Origin: Chrysopilus asiliformis
Taxonomy: Eukaryota; Arthropoda; Insecta; Diptera; Rhagionidae
DNA: 64,000 bases
Direction: 5' to 3'
Assembly (NCBI GenBank): GCA_964034945.1
Contig: OZ035960.1
Location: forward strand, 89,555,848-89,619,847
Shown here: positions 11,582 to 22,500 of the stretch, one piece after another
Position numbering within the stretch: the stretch's first letter is position 1
Layout of the letters: the number at the start of each line of letters is the position of its first letter
Notes under the pieces: model-generated
Told to the model about the DNA's origin: nothing
Databases searched by the model: none
The model's input: only the letters and a program-made list of their open reading frames with translations
Program-made: the position numbers and the translations under genes

Positions 11582-12450
11582 ATAAAAGGCAACGTCTGTC
11601 TGTCTGTATGTCCGGACTTGGCTCGAAAACCACTTGACCGATTTTGATGCGGTTTTTTCCTGTATGTTGCATAGACTTCTGGTCAGGTTATAGGCTATGT
11701 ATTATTTTGCTACAGTCCTCCGTTTTTCCCCTACAATCATTTACCCCACCACAAGACTGTTTTTAAGTTAATAGAATAACGCGAAAACCACTGGACCGGA
11801 TTAGCTGAAAATTTACACAGGGGTACCATCTACTCTGAAATTATTGATTAGCTTTGCGGTTGACAAATATTTTTCTCCCCTCCGACCCCCTCTTCTGCTA
11901 TTTCCTAAACTAAGGAACTAAGGAATGAATTTTGATGCAAATTTCACTATTTGGCAAATCGTTCAGTAGGGAAAATTTTTACCAACTAAATCAAATCCCA
12001 CCCAGTTCCCGTAAACCCACTCTCTTTCTATCTCCTGAACTACTGAATGGATTTTGATGCGGTTTTCATTATTGGGCAGGTCGCTCAACAAGAAAAAAAT
12101 TTCCCAACTAAATCCAAATCCACCCCTTTACTGTAAACCCCCTCTCCGGCTATTTGCTAAACTACAGAATTGATTTCGATACAGGTTTCTTCATTACAGA
12201 TGTCTGCCCTCAAGAAAAAAAATATCGCTAACCAAAATATATTCGCTCCCCTCTCTTAAGACTCCTTTCTGCAGTATCCTGCAATTCAAGAGGAATTAGG
12301 ATCCGGTTTTCACCGTTAAGGAGGTCAGTCCCGAAGGAAATTTTTCGCCCACTAAAATCTACCCCCTCCTCATCTCTTGAAATTAGGTTACAATATTTGA
12401 TCCTGACAGAAAAACAGACAGGTACGAAAGCAAGCTAAATAAACGATTTT
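11582..12450 (+). repeat. Family A dispersed modular repeat, copy 2
   Basis: It begins TATAAAAGGCAACGTCTGTC and ends with a GACAGACAGGTACGAAAGCA block. Between these, about six degenerate modules of roughly 120 bp recur (near 11620, 11770, 11890, 12035, 12150 and 12275). Each has a version of 'aactactgaatggattttga' then 'tgcggttttca'. This is the best reference copy for the family. Confidence 0.8.
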
Positions 12451-12454
12451 AAAA

Positions 12455-15400
12455 ATATTATTTTTTCAAATATCTGGAGAAACATTAGAGACGCGTAAGA
12501 ACCGTTAGTACTTTTACACTAGGGGCTTCGCTCGGGACCGCTTCGCAGTCCAACCCACTGGTGACAGGTAAGCCTTCGCCTCCACCTCCTTCTCGGGCTT
12601 CGGTCAAATTAAGTCAAAATCTCTCCAGAGTTTCAAAATAAAATTAAAAAATAACCTTTCAAAAATAAAAGGATCAATAAAAATACCAAGAATAAGTCCA
12701 AAAAACCGAATTAATAAAAATGAATGCCTTCTTTAGCCACTCGATCTACATTTGTATAACAGGGACTAAACCCGGATCCTCGATGCCAACAAACTCCTCT
12801 GAAAATTTCATCCAAATCGGTTCAGCTGTTCTCGAGTTTTAAGCGAACAAACAGGGAGACAGGAAGACACACAAACATATTTTATGAAATATGTTGAGCT
12901 GTTAAATATTGCATTGCTATTAATACTACTTTATGTTTAAAATGGACTTTTTTCCCTGAAAATCTCCTATATATACAAATTTTATCTTAAGCTAATGCAA
13001 ATTTTAATAATTTCCCGTCTGTTCACAAAAAAAAAATACATGTAAGTTCAATATTTATTTTATTCTTTTGATGTATGAAGAATTCCTGAATAAGTCGCCT
13101 ACGATTGCAAGCTCCATTCAGTTTTAGCCAGAAAATGTCGCAATAAACAGGAATGCAAAGAATTTGACGAAGGTGGCCGTTGATCACATGATTTCGATTC
13201 ATGAAGACGCTTTTTCAAATCTCGCCCTTGTTTGTCCTTTATGCAAACAACATTTTCTACCTCAGGCATTTAAAATTGTCCTTTTAATTTTTTTTTTCTG
13301 GAGAGAATTTCGTCCTTTTACGTTCTTCCAGTCGCGAGGTTGGCTGAAGTTATCAGGAAATGCTTGAATTTTCCATTTATTCCCTTTGTTCCACACTCTC
13401 GTTGCTCGTCGCGGCAGGACTGAAGGATTCCGTGTGTTAGATTTCAGGATCCTTTGTATACGCTTTGCATTATGGTAAGATGTATATAGACGACGAGTAC
13501 CTTACTGTGAACGCGGAAATAATAGTCATCCTATGAGGGAGAGTTTATTATAAAGCTCAGTGTTCCTTCAAGGAGAGATGAACAGGCAAGGGGAATGGAT
13601 AGCATTTTGTCCTTTCCATTAACCTCGGCAAAACGCTGCAGGAAATAAAATTGAATAGAGCAACAATTTACACACCACACTGTGGGGAAAGTCATTTACA
13701 AAAAAATATTTATGCGAAACTCCTATATATACCAGCCCTCGGCACATCTAGGGTAAGGGATTTCTAGGGGTAGCTGAAGAGGGGTTAGATTCAATCCTTA
13801 AAAGGTTACAATGTCAATTTCAAGACGTTGCGTTCACTTTAGGCTTTTTGTTCGACTACTGGTGGAAAACTGGCATAGCATAAAGAAACGGTTGAAACGC
13901 GCTATCGTCGCACCATCATGTCTTTAAATGCCTTTTGAAAATTATGGAAAAATAAATGACAATGAAATATGATGTTTTCCGTGGATTTGGTTTTTTTGTC
14001 GTCCTTTAAGGAACCAACGAACTGGCTCAGTCACCGGCAATACAACAACTCCAACAACAATTTTATTCTTACATAAATAAATTTGTATCAAAGTTAATGC
14101 GACTAATTGTGTAACATTGAATGGAGTTTTTGCTTTCTACCAGCTGGAAGGGTGGGAAAAATGATCGGTGCGGTGCGGTCGGTGACAAAATATAGGCTAA
14201 TTTTATAGGCAATTATTTTCGGAATTGATGGATGATGAGCGGAAAATCGCCTGCAGTCAGTGAATGTTTGGATAATACTGGATTGAGAAAAGGATATTTA
14301 ATTGAAACATTTTTGGATGGGGCGTTTTGCGAGGGTGAATAAAAACCAATAAAGAAAATGGAGAAAATCTCATCTTTCAAAAATTTGTAATTTATTTACA
14401 AATCAGAAAATTTTACAATATATTAAGCAGAATTCTGGGATCACAAAATTTTTGTTTGCCTAAACTATTTTGTTTCGAATCTTGTGTTAAAAAAACTTAG
14501 TGAAAAACTAAGACCGTGTCTCCACTTGGGATTTTTCATCGCAGAGATTTTTGATTGATCAATCAGAGCTCGAGTTGACGGCGATAAAAAAAATCCCAGA
14601 GATAAATTTCATGAAATCTTGCAATTGCAAAATTTCATGGAATTTCCCGGTTCAAGATGGCGGAATCTAAATTCTCCCGACAAGTAGTCGCGAAAATAAC
14701 TAATTTTTACAAACAATACTATAGAAAAGGCTTCGGAAGAGAATATTTAACATTAAGGTTTTTCTTTTCGCCTGCTTTTCTTTGTTTCCAATATTTCACA
14801 AAAACTGTGATGAGTTGTTTTAACTTCAAAGGCATGCGAAGAAATGAAATTCCATGAAATATCTCTGTCCAGCTGTTAAAAAAATCTTATTGCGGTGAAA
14901 TATTTCTTGGGATAAAAAATTGTTAATCAAGACGCGGTGTAAGTCAAAGAGACACCTTTACGTGTCTTTAAAAAACCGCAAAAAACGGAGAGTCATATCT
15001 AGCAAATAAGCCCGGCCGTACTTGCTTCCAAAGGCTCCGATTTGAAAACTGTACGACTGATGAAACTGAAATTTTGGAAAAAGTTAGCAATAAAATTTCT
15101 CCCTGTCCACGTATTGTGTTGACGAGGAAATGGACGAACCCATAGACGTCCGCAGGTGCTGGCAGGGGGACATACCCCCCTCTCCTGGATTTTAAAAAAA
15201 TTTTGGTTTTTATATTCCTTGAATATAAATGGAATTACAGTGAAATTACACTCGCGTCGAAAGTTGAACATAATGCTTTCTTATTGAACCGCCCGAAATG
15301 CTGCGTTAATAACGCGACGCGAGATTAGACCAGCTTTTTACTTTTGGTGGCGTCAGCGGTGCTTCTTTGCGAAAATTTGATTTTTTCAATTTTTTTTTTG

Positions 15401-15505
15401 ATTTTCATTTATTTGTAATTGTTTTGAAATTAAGATATTGAAACTATTTTAAAAACATTTAAACAAAAACAGCCCATTGCAAGATATCTTTCCCCGTAAA
15501 TAGAG
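12455..15505. other. No gene recognised; one possible MITE inside
   Basis: A GC-richer stretch at 12515-12610 ('ggcttcgctcgggaccgctt') looks like a repeat fragment. At 14512-14938, ACCGTGTCTCCACTTGGGAT faces a partial complement ending CAAGACGCGGT. This is a weak inverted pair enclosing a 66-codon frame at 14657-14857, and I do not call it firmly. The rest shows no gene. Confidence 0.4.
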
Positions 15506-15507
15506 TA

Positions 15508-15780
15508 ACCATACGTCCCGAAATGTCCGCAACAGCCCCAGTTTAATCTTGTTGTCCCGGCGTCTCGGAAATTAAATTTTTGTTCCAGATTTTTCAAATT
15601 AGTTTAACAATTTTTCAAACACTAGAAAAAAGATCACTGAATAAACACAAAGTACTATATTTTGGATGGAAGTTGCTCTAAAGGACATTTTTATCGCCTG
15701 CGGCATATTTTTTCAACAATTTTCCACAAAACGTGCATTATTTCAAAAAATATGCCCTGCGGCGCATTTATATTTATTGC
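15508..15780 (+). repeat. Family G dispersed repeat, copy 1
   Basis: The sequence runs from 'accatacgtcccgaaatgtc' through 'tgtcccggcgtctcgg' to a 'cgcctgcggcatattttttc' block. Similar order and wording occur at 28562-28760 and 29851-30130. A C-run follows at 15785-15798. Confidence 0.55.
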
Positions 15781-15904
15781 TATTCCCCCCCCCCCCCATA
15801 GTTCGCCCCCACCACCATGGTTCAACCCCTCCCCCCACCATGCGTTTAATTTATCTTTCTATATCTATACTGAGAAATATCGGGAACAATTTGACAATAG
15901 ATTT

Positions 15905-16159
15905 TGAAATAATAGGTTATTGCCCATTACCGGCTTCGCCCGGCACCCCCTCCCCTTACTCACCCACCTCTCGGGCTACTTTTTAATGGGCCTATGTTGG
16001 AGCTGGACCCCCGATGAACATCTATGCCAATTTATGCCTATGTTGGAACCAGAACTACCACAGACACTCATACCAAATTTCAAGTCAATCGGTTCAGTTG
16101 TTTTTGCGTGAAAGAGTAACAGACATACAGACAGACACCAACACATTTTTATATATTAG
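15905..16159 (-). repeat. Family D dispersed repeat, copy 1
   Basis: Read on the - strand it starts with GTCTGTCTGTATGTCTGTTA and the CTTTCACGCAAAAAC block, then 'gattgacttgaaatttggta'. The same order is found at 36217-36725 and 53155-53350. Its 5' end directly abuts the mariner-type element at 16162. Confidence 0.7.
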
Positions 16160-16161
16160 TA

Positions 16162-17095
16162 AAGGGTGGTTAAATTTTAAGGGCCGATGTTGAATGTGAA
16201 CCACACCTAAACGTCAAGTTTTTTTCTGCATTTCATTTGACATTTCTCAATTTCAGACTAACTCAATTTGAACCATGGAAAGATACACAATCGAGCAACG
16301 CGTTAAAGTTATTCAGGCTTATTATGAAAATGGGCGTTCAAATCAAAATGCATATCGTGCACTTCGTGCCGCCAGCCCATAAACCGCACCAAACAGTCAC
16401 TCTTTGTGGGTGCATTGGTTTTTCGACAATCACTCTTGGATTATCATTCGCCCAAATGCGGCTGTTCTGCTTATTGACGAATCCACTGAGGTGAAAATGT
16501 GCCTCATCACTGAAGATGATTTTCTTCGAAAATTGATCATCCACTGTTGCCATTTCTTGCCACCATTCTGACCATTGACGACGCTTGAAATGGTCAAGAG
16601 GCTTTAGTTCTTGAGTCAATTGCACCTTGTAAGCGTGTAAATGCAAGTCTTTATGCATAATGTTCATCAACGACGAGCGTGGGAGGTGCAATTGTTGGGC
16701 ACGACGACGAGTTGAGGTGGACGGCTCTTCAGCCACACTATCGCGAATAGCAGCAATATTTTCTGCAGTACGAGCTGTACGAGCATGCACTGGTGTTTTC
16801 ACATCTCCTACAGACCCGGTTTGCTCAAATTTTTGCACGATTTTTCCGATTGTACGCACATTTGGACGATTAAATTGACCGAAAAAATCACGAAGTGCAC
16901 GATATGCATTTTGATTTGAACGCCCATTTTCATAAAAAGCTTGAATAACTTCAACGCGTTGCTCGATTGTGTATCTTTCCATGGTTCAAATTGAGTTAGT
17001 CTGAAATTGAGAAATGTCAAATGAAATGCAGAAAAAAACTTGACGTTTAGGTGTGGTTCACATTCAACATCGGCCCTTAAAATTTAACCACCCTT
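16162..17095 (-). mobile_element. Rearranged IS630/Tc1/mariner-type element with two 5' ends
   Basis: The element starts AAGGGTGGTTAAATTTTAAG, ends with its complement, and is flanked by TA (16160-16161, 17096-17097). The inverted arms are about 207 bp each (16162-16368 and 16889-17095) with three mismatches. Both arms contain the transposase start codon and about its first 30 codons, so both ends are the original 5' end and the original 3' end is missing. Confidence 0.9.
16338..16982 (-). pseudogene. Truncated IS630/Tc1/mariner-type transposase
   Basis: The 214-codon frame starts at the ATG shared by the element's arms (MERYTIEQRVEVIQAFYENG). Residues 1-60 look like the helix-turn-helix found at the start of many arthropod transposases of this type. 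A second helix-turn-helix-like part is near 90-125. The first catalytic aspartate is D159 in IIFSDEAHFHL. The frame runs to VTVWCGLWAGG and then enters the inverted copy of the 5' end, where it stops. The second and third catalytic acidic residues are lost, so it cannot be catalytic. The intact N-terminal part could still bind DNA if expressed. Confidence 0.85.
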
Positions 17096-17332
17096 TATGA
17101 TATGATGATTTCCGTTGCGACTATTTATAAAACGAACAATCTTTGCCTGGGACTGTGTATCTCTTGATTTAAGTAATTGCGCCGCATTCGTTTTAACGGC
17201 ACACAATATTGATATTTTTCCCTGGTTTTAGCTTAAATCATGTTTTGTTTTCTAATAAAAATTTGTTGCTCTTCTTGTCCCCTCGAAAAAAAACTATGGT
17301 CCCCCTACCCAACCCCTTTTTCTCTTGTTGTA

Positions 17333-17825
17333 CGTATCTTAAATAACTCTAGAACGCGTTGACCTAGGGACTTGAAATTTTTTTCAAATAAGGTTTACGA
17401 AAATTGTAGTTTTCTATGAATTTTTGGATAAGGTACGCTAGATATGACTGGTACCTCCCATACATTTTTTTTTTTGAAAAAATACAGTTTTTTTGAAAAG
17501 TTTTCAAAATATATGGGCTTTTAGGAAAAAATGAATATAACAAAATTTCAAGGATATAAAATTCTCCACATTTTTTGCTTTAACGGTTTTTTGTGTCTAA
17601 CGGTTCTCAACATATTTCAAAAAAATTGAATGGTTTGAAGTTTTCTCGGAAACTATGCGGTTTTGAGAAAAAATTCATATGACCAAATTCAAAGAAAATA
17701 AAATTTCCTGCAATTTGTCCTTTAATGGTTGTTACGTACATATCTTTAACGTTTTTCGAGATATTATTTTTTACATATTGAATATTGCAGAGGAAAGTTT
17801 TGTGTTAATCATAACTGATATTTTT
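17333..17825 (+). repeat. Family C/F dispersed repeat, copy F1
   Basis: The modules contain 'agaacgcgttgacctaggga', 'cttgaaattt' and 'taacggttctcaacatattt'. The copy ends in GTTTTGTGTTAATC and AACTGATATTTT. The same ending occurs at 31485-31515, 38765-38785 and 61060-61088. Confidence 0.65.
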
Positions 17826-19650
17826 ATATTAAAAAACAAGGTTACAAAGTCCTGAAGAAGAATTGATTTTAAATTCAAATTGATAACCGATGTGTGAAAC
17901 AAATTTCGTGTGAAAATGGTTCTCACCTAGAACCGTAGCACCAATTCCGGCAATAATAAACGGTTCCAAGGGGGAGAAAATCATTGCTTCTCCCTCGGAA
18001 ATCGTCCTCTTTTAACACAAACCCTCCCCAGATTAAATCAGCCAAATGCTGAACGATATCAGTAATTGAGACATGTCACTATATTTAAAAGAGATTTTTC
18101 TTATACTATACCATCGCCTGCCATTGTGGAAAACGGTTCTTATCTCATTCGAACAGGGAAATATTCTTACTGCTTTTGTATAACATAAACTAATTTATCA
18201 TCATTTTAATCAAAATCACAGAATATTGTATTTTATATCCCTCGAGCTGTACTTCCACATCATGTGTTTATCATTGGGTGTAGAATTTTCACAAAATTGC
18301 GGGAAAACTCATCGAATCGAATGAAGAAGGAAAAGTCAGGGAACTGAATGCGCTCATTGTTTGTTGTAGTTAAACACAAATCGTTGTACATTTTCCCCAG
18401 TGTTTTATTTATTTTCCTTTGGGGGGTTTTATAGGCCGTCGGCTTTTCAAAATGTAGGCAGCTAATCAACGAAGTGCAAGAATGCAGAATTATTGTTGCA
18501 ATCTCGACTTTTGTGAATGGGAAAAATGCTAAAAGGACGATTTAGGAAAAAAAGGATTTTGCATCAACAAGAATTCAAAGGAGGGATAAAAAGTTAGTTG
18601 TTTGTTATACTTTTTTTGTTGTTTTATATTGGAAAGAGGTCACAGTGCCATTTGGTTGGTTTGCTTTTTCCATCCGGTGTGCCAGTTTATTAAAAACAAT
18701 ACTTTCCAATAATGGAAACTTCCTGTTCAGTATCGTATTCAATGGGGAGTGATAATACAGACTGGGAGCTCACCCTTATTTGTGGGAGCATCAATAATGC
18801 TGGACTATAAAGAATTTGTCCCCGGGGGATAATGACTTTTATGAAGGGTGATTTTTTTTCTCAGTTGTAGAAATATGTTTTTGTATCAATGATCTAAAAT
18901 TGAAAAAGTGGTTTCTGGGTCAGATGGCACTTTCGAAAAGAATACTCTCGTCTCCATCTGACTTCTGAATACCTGGGTTTTATTATTTTTTTCGATGTGG
19001 ACGCTCCATAAATAAACAAATACTAAAAACCCAGGGGGAATTTCGAAAATAAAACTAAAAGTTTGGCTTCTCTTTTTCGCTTAGTGGTTCCAATTTTAGA
19101 AGAAAAAATGGTCAAAATTTCTGTGAAACAGTAGGTGCGGAGAGCGGGAAAGAAAGTCGTTATGGAAAATTGAGATTTGGTGCTGTAGGGAAAAGCAGAG
19201 GTAGAAGAGAAGTGAAATTTTCATAGCGAAACACAAGAAATCAGGGTGAGGAATTTTCCGAAAGAGGGGGTGTGTTGGGTTGGGTTTTTGTGAGATGGAA
19301 ATTTCTTTAAGAAAAAACTTGTGAACGAATGGTCAAAAACCACATTGATTTTTTCAAGATATAAAAACTTTGGCAGTGTGTATAGCGGGAGGGATCGTTA
19401 TGTCAGGGTACTTTTTTAGTGGTGGCAAGTTCTTGTTTCGGATAGACAACTAAACAAAATTATTGTGGATATTTAAAAATCCGCCATTAACCCTTACAAC
19501 GTCACAATCAGAAAAACAAATCCTCCAAAGATTTGAAAAGCGGTTTAGAAGAAGGGGCAACTATTAGCTTTTATTTACCATAAGAGGCCATTAACAACCG
19601 TAAGACCGTAAGAGGCCATTAAGGGCCATTAACAAAATATAAGGGGAGGG
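17826..19650. other. No gene recognised
   Basis: This is A+T-rich sequence without a recognisable gene. Short frames such as 18260-18469 (-) carry no motif. Confidence 0.45.
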
Positions 19651-19651
19651 G

Positions 19652-19712
19652 GTGGCGTAATGTTGGGATAGTGGCGTGGTGGTGGCGTAGTGGTGGCATG
19701 GTGGTGGCGTGG
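19652..19712 (+). repeat. Short minisatellite of GTGGTGGCGTAGTGGTGGC type
   Basis: Imperfect units of GTGGTGGCGT, with 'agtg' or 'atgg' variants, are repeated several times. Confidence 0.7.
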
Positions 19713-19739
19713 TGGTACCAAACACAATATAAAATATAT

Positions 19740-20760
19740 CAAAAAAAAAATTTTTTAAATTTTTTATTTAAAAATATGTACTTAAAAATGGGAAAAAATT
19801 GACCCTGAGCATCAGAAATAAAAGCGAGATAAATATTTACTTTATTTTATTTTCCATGTTTTTATCTCGCTTTTCTCTCTCATACACAGCGCCCAATAAA
19901 TATTTTTTTTCCTTTTAGTGCAATTTTTTTTAAATCAAAGCTTTTTTTAAAAAATGTTTCTTAATTTCTTTTTATTTGATCCTTTTTTAGGGATTTTGTA
20001 TTTGGTTGGTATAAATAAAAATCCACAGTGACGTCTATCGTTCGCCACACTTAAAAATATTTCTAAGTCTTCGAATACATATCCCTGTCTTTGAGATATC
20101 ATTAGAAACTTTTTGACACCAGAATCGGATTCAGCGGCCCCCAAAATCTATGGATGAGATTTTTTCTTCGGAAAATTTGAGTAAAAGGATAATCAAGTTA
20201 TCCTTACAGAACCTTTCGATATACTTAGACTGATTGAAGTCAGAATTAGATTCAGAGACCTCTAAAACCCCCAGACGAGATTTTGTCTGGATAATTTGAG
20301 GAAGAGGATAATCGCCTTATCCTTACAGGATCTTCCCTTATCCTTACAGACTTCTTAATGTCAAAATCAAATTCGCCCCAAGATGAGATTTTTTCCGGAA
20401 AATTTGAGGAAAAGGATAGTTACATTATCCGGATAGTCCTTCCGTGATCCTTACAGACTTCTTTAATGCCAGAATCGAATTCAGCGACCCCTAAAATGCG
20501 CAGATGAGAGTTTTTTTCAGAAAATTTTAGGAAAAGGATAATCACATTATCCTTACAGGACCTTCCCTTATCCGTGCAAGGACAAAGTAGAGAAATATTG
20601 TAATCGATTGTAATCGGACTTACGTATGTGTGCAAAATTTAAAGTTAATTAGTCCGGTGGAAGTGGGTCAAAGTTAAATTGCAAGATTTTACCCTGGCAG
20701 ATGGACAGATACATACAAAAGCTAGCTAAATGTTACAAAAGTTAGCAAAATGTGTTTGAA
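19740..20760. repeat. Family E dispersed repeat, copy 2
   Basis: It contains the hairpin at 19805-19893 and four tandem modules between about 20080 and 20590, spaced roughly 110-130 bp apart. The modules share 'ccttacagacttctttaatg', a 'cagaatcgaattcagcgacc' block and 'aggataatcac'. It continues into 'cttacgtatgtgtgcaaaat' and a short GACAGAT tail near 20700. Confidence 0.7.
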
Positions 20761-20764
20761 GTTA

Positions 20765-21530
20765 AGTCCAAATCAATTCTGTACTGCTCGAATTGTAAGC
20801 GAAAAAAAACACACGGAAAAGCTCGTTGATCGGCAATATAGCAGACACACATTTATCCCCAACATATTCTTCACCCCCTGGCCTGATATGTCTTGGACTG
20901 TTTGAGAAATCGGGCGCTGGATTTCACTATATTTGAGAGGTCATCTCCTCTAATATTATCTCCAGTTTCCTGTAATCCCCTCTCCTGCCACTTTCGGAAG
21001 TTTCTAAAAAAAATTTATTTCAGGTTTCACTATTAGACTGGCCAGTTTTTAAGGAAATTTGCACCCACTAAAATATATTCCAACCCCTTTTACTCTTTCT
21101 TGAAAATTTGGAACAACCTTCCACTAACTGTTACTACTACCGACTTCAACTAGCAAAGATTGGATATTCGTATTAGTTCGGGTTTTCATCACCTGTGCAA
21201 ATGGTTTGGACAAATTTACCTTACAAATATTAAATATATTTCCCCCCAAAAAGCTTTTTGATTTCGCACAATTTCTAAAACAATTACGGTCTAATATCGC
21301 AATAAAAAAGCACCCCAAAGAGTCTATTAAAACAGCCAACAACAAATCGGAAAACAAAAATTAATTTAAATGAATGAAAAGGTCAGCGAAAACAAATAAC
21401 TTGAGGAAAAATGACAATAACTGACTTGCAAAGTAAATGAAGAACGGCTGTTAACTGGTATATCAAGAAATGAGACTGAAATTCAACGATAATTTGCCAT
21501 TTCTTAAATAGCTCATTGTTTATTGTTATC
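20765..21530. other. No gene recognised
   Basis: A few weak family A-like phrases ('ggtttcactattagactggc') occur near 21020-21060. Nothing else is recognisable. Confidence 0.4.
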
Positions 21531-21532
21531 CC

Positions 21533-21649
21533 TGTTGAAAACGTCTGGCATCATGACAACCGCCTCACCTTCAAGCTTCAGGAAAATGAAAATTTATTGG
21601 TGACGGCCGGTAATCCTCCCGGCGAACTCCTCGCGACCCTTTTTGGGTA
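21533..21649 (+). other. Short coding-like block next to a perfect hairpin
   Basis: The + frame beginning GTTGAAAACGTCTGGCATCA is open for about 38 codons to a TAA. It reads VENVWHHDNRLTFKLQ and later TAGNPPGELLATLFG, with balanced, GC-containing third positions unlike the A+T-rich surroundings. I do not recognise the peptide. There is no clear acceptor before it and no donor in a phase compatible with the dystrophin exon at 25162. It could be a gene fragment carried in by a rearrangement, or chance. Confidence 0.2.
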
Positions 21650-21680
21650 ATTTTATTCCCTCGTCACCACGTCAGTCATA

Positions 21681-21949
21681 TTTCTGGTGATCTCTCACCT
21701 CATCTTCATGCCATCTCCTTGAAATCGTCTTGGCTGTCCCACGCCGCTACAGGACAACAGAAATTTCTACAGAAACAACAACCGAGAGAAAGAAAAATAA
21801 AGTGAAGAAAATGGTCTGATAGATCACTTGGAATCTTTTTTCTCTCGGTTGTTGTTTCTGTAGAAATTTCTGTTGTCCTGTAGCGGCGTGGGACAGCCAA
21901 GACGATTTCAAGGAGATGGCATGAAGATGAGGTGAGAGATCACCAGAAA
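21681..21949. repeat. Perfect inverted repeat, two 111-bp arms around 47 bp
   Basis: The left arm is 21681-21791 and the right arm is 21839-21949; by eye all 111 positions pair. The outer ends read TTTCTGGTGATCTCTCACCT and its complement. The arms are complex, fairly GC-rich and unlike the known transposon ends in this window, and I see no target duplication. A transcript through it would form a long perfect hairpin. Confidence 0.92.
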
Positions 21950-22500
21950 AGGGATTTCACCGTTTCGTAATTTTTGGGCTGAAAGTTCAATTCCTTCGAA
22001 GTGGAAAATTATGACCATGCCGGAAAGTGAAAATTACACTAGCCGACTGCGTCTGGACTGAGATAAAGATATTTTTGCTTTGGTTTTGGAAAAATGGGCT
22101 TCTGGTGTTGGAGAGGTTGACTTATTATTGACTTCCACAAGACTAGGAAAAAAAGGATATCCGTTAAAGAAAGTTTGAAAACTTTAAGGTCTTCTGATGG
22201 TGTTTTATGTGGTTAAGGGACTACTGTGATAAAAAGGTTAATAATTATTTAAAAGAGTCCTGTCTACTGTCTTAAAATTCACTTTTCCCGTTTTTATTTA
22301 GCATCAAAGGAAATTTAGTTTGAAAAGGTGTTCATCCCGTGCTAGTTTTAATTTAATGGAAAAGCTTTTATTTCAATTAGAAAACAGATTAAAGATTTCT
22401 GAGAGATGTTAGGAGTTTAATGGTAACCTAGAAAATTTAAACTGAGTTTGGTTTGGTGGGTGGGTTTATTGAATTAAAAATTTGATATTATTTGGGATGA
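21950..22500. other. No gene recognised
   Basis: This sequence is non-repetitive as far as I can see, and no open frame can be supported. Confidence 0.4.

Noticed and set aside
14512..14938. MITE with ACCGTGTCT ends
   Set aside because: The inverted ends match only in part and no duplication could be fixed, so it is not called as an element.
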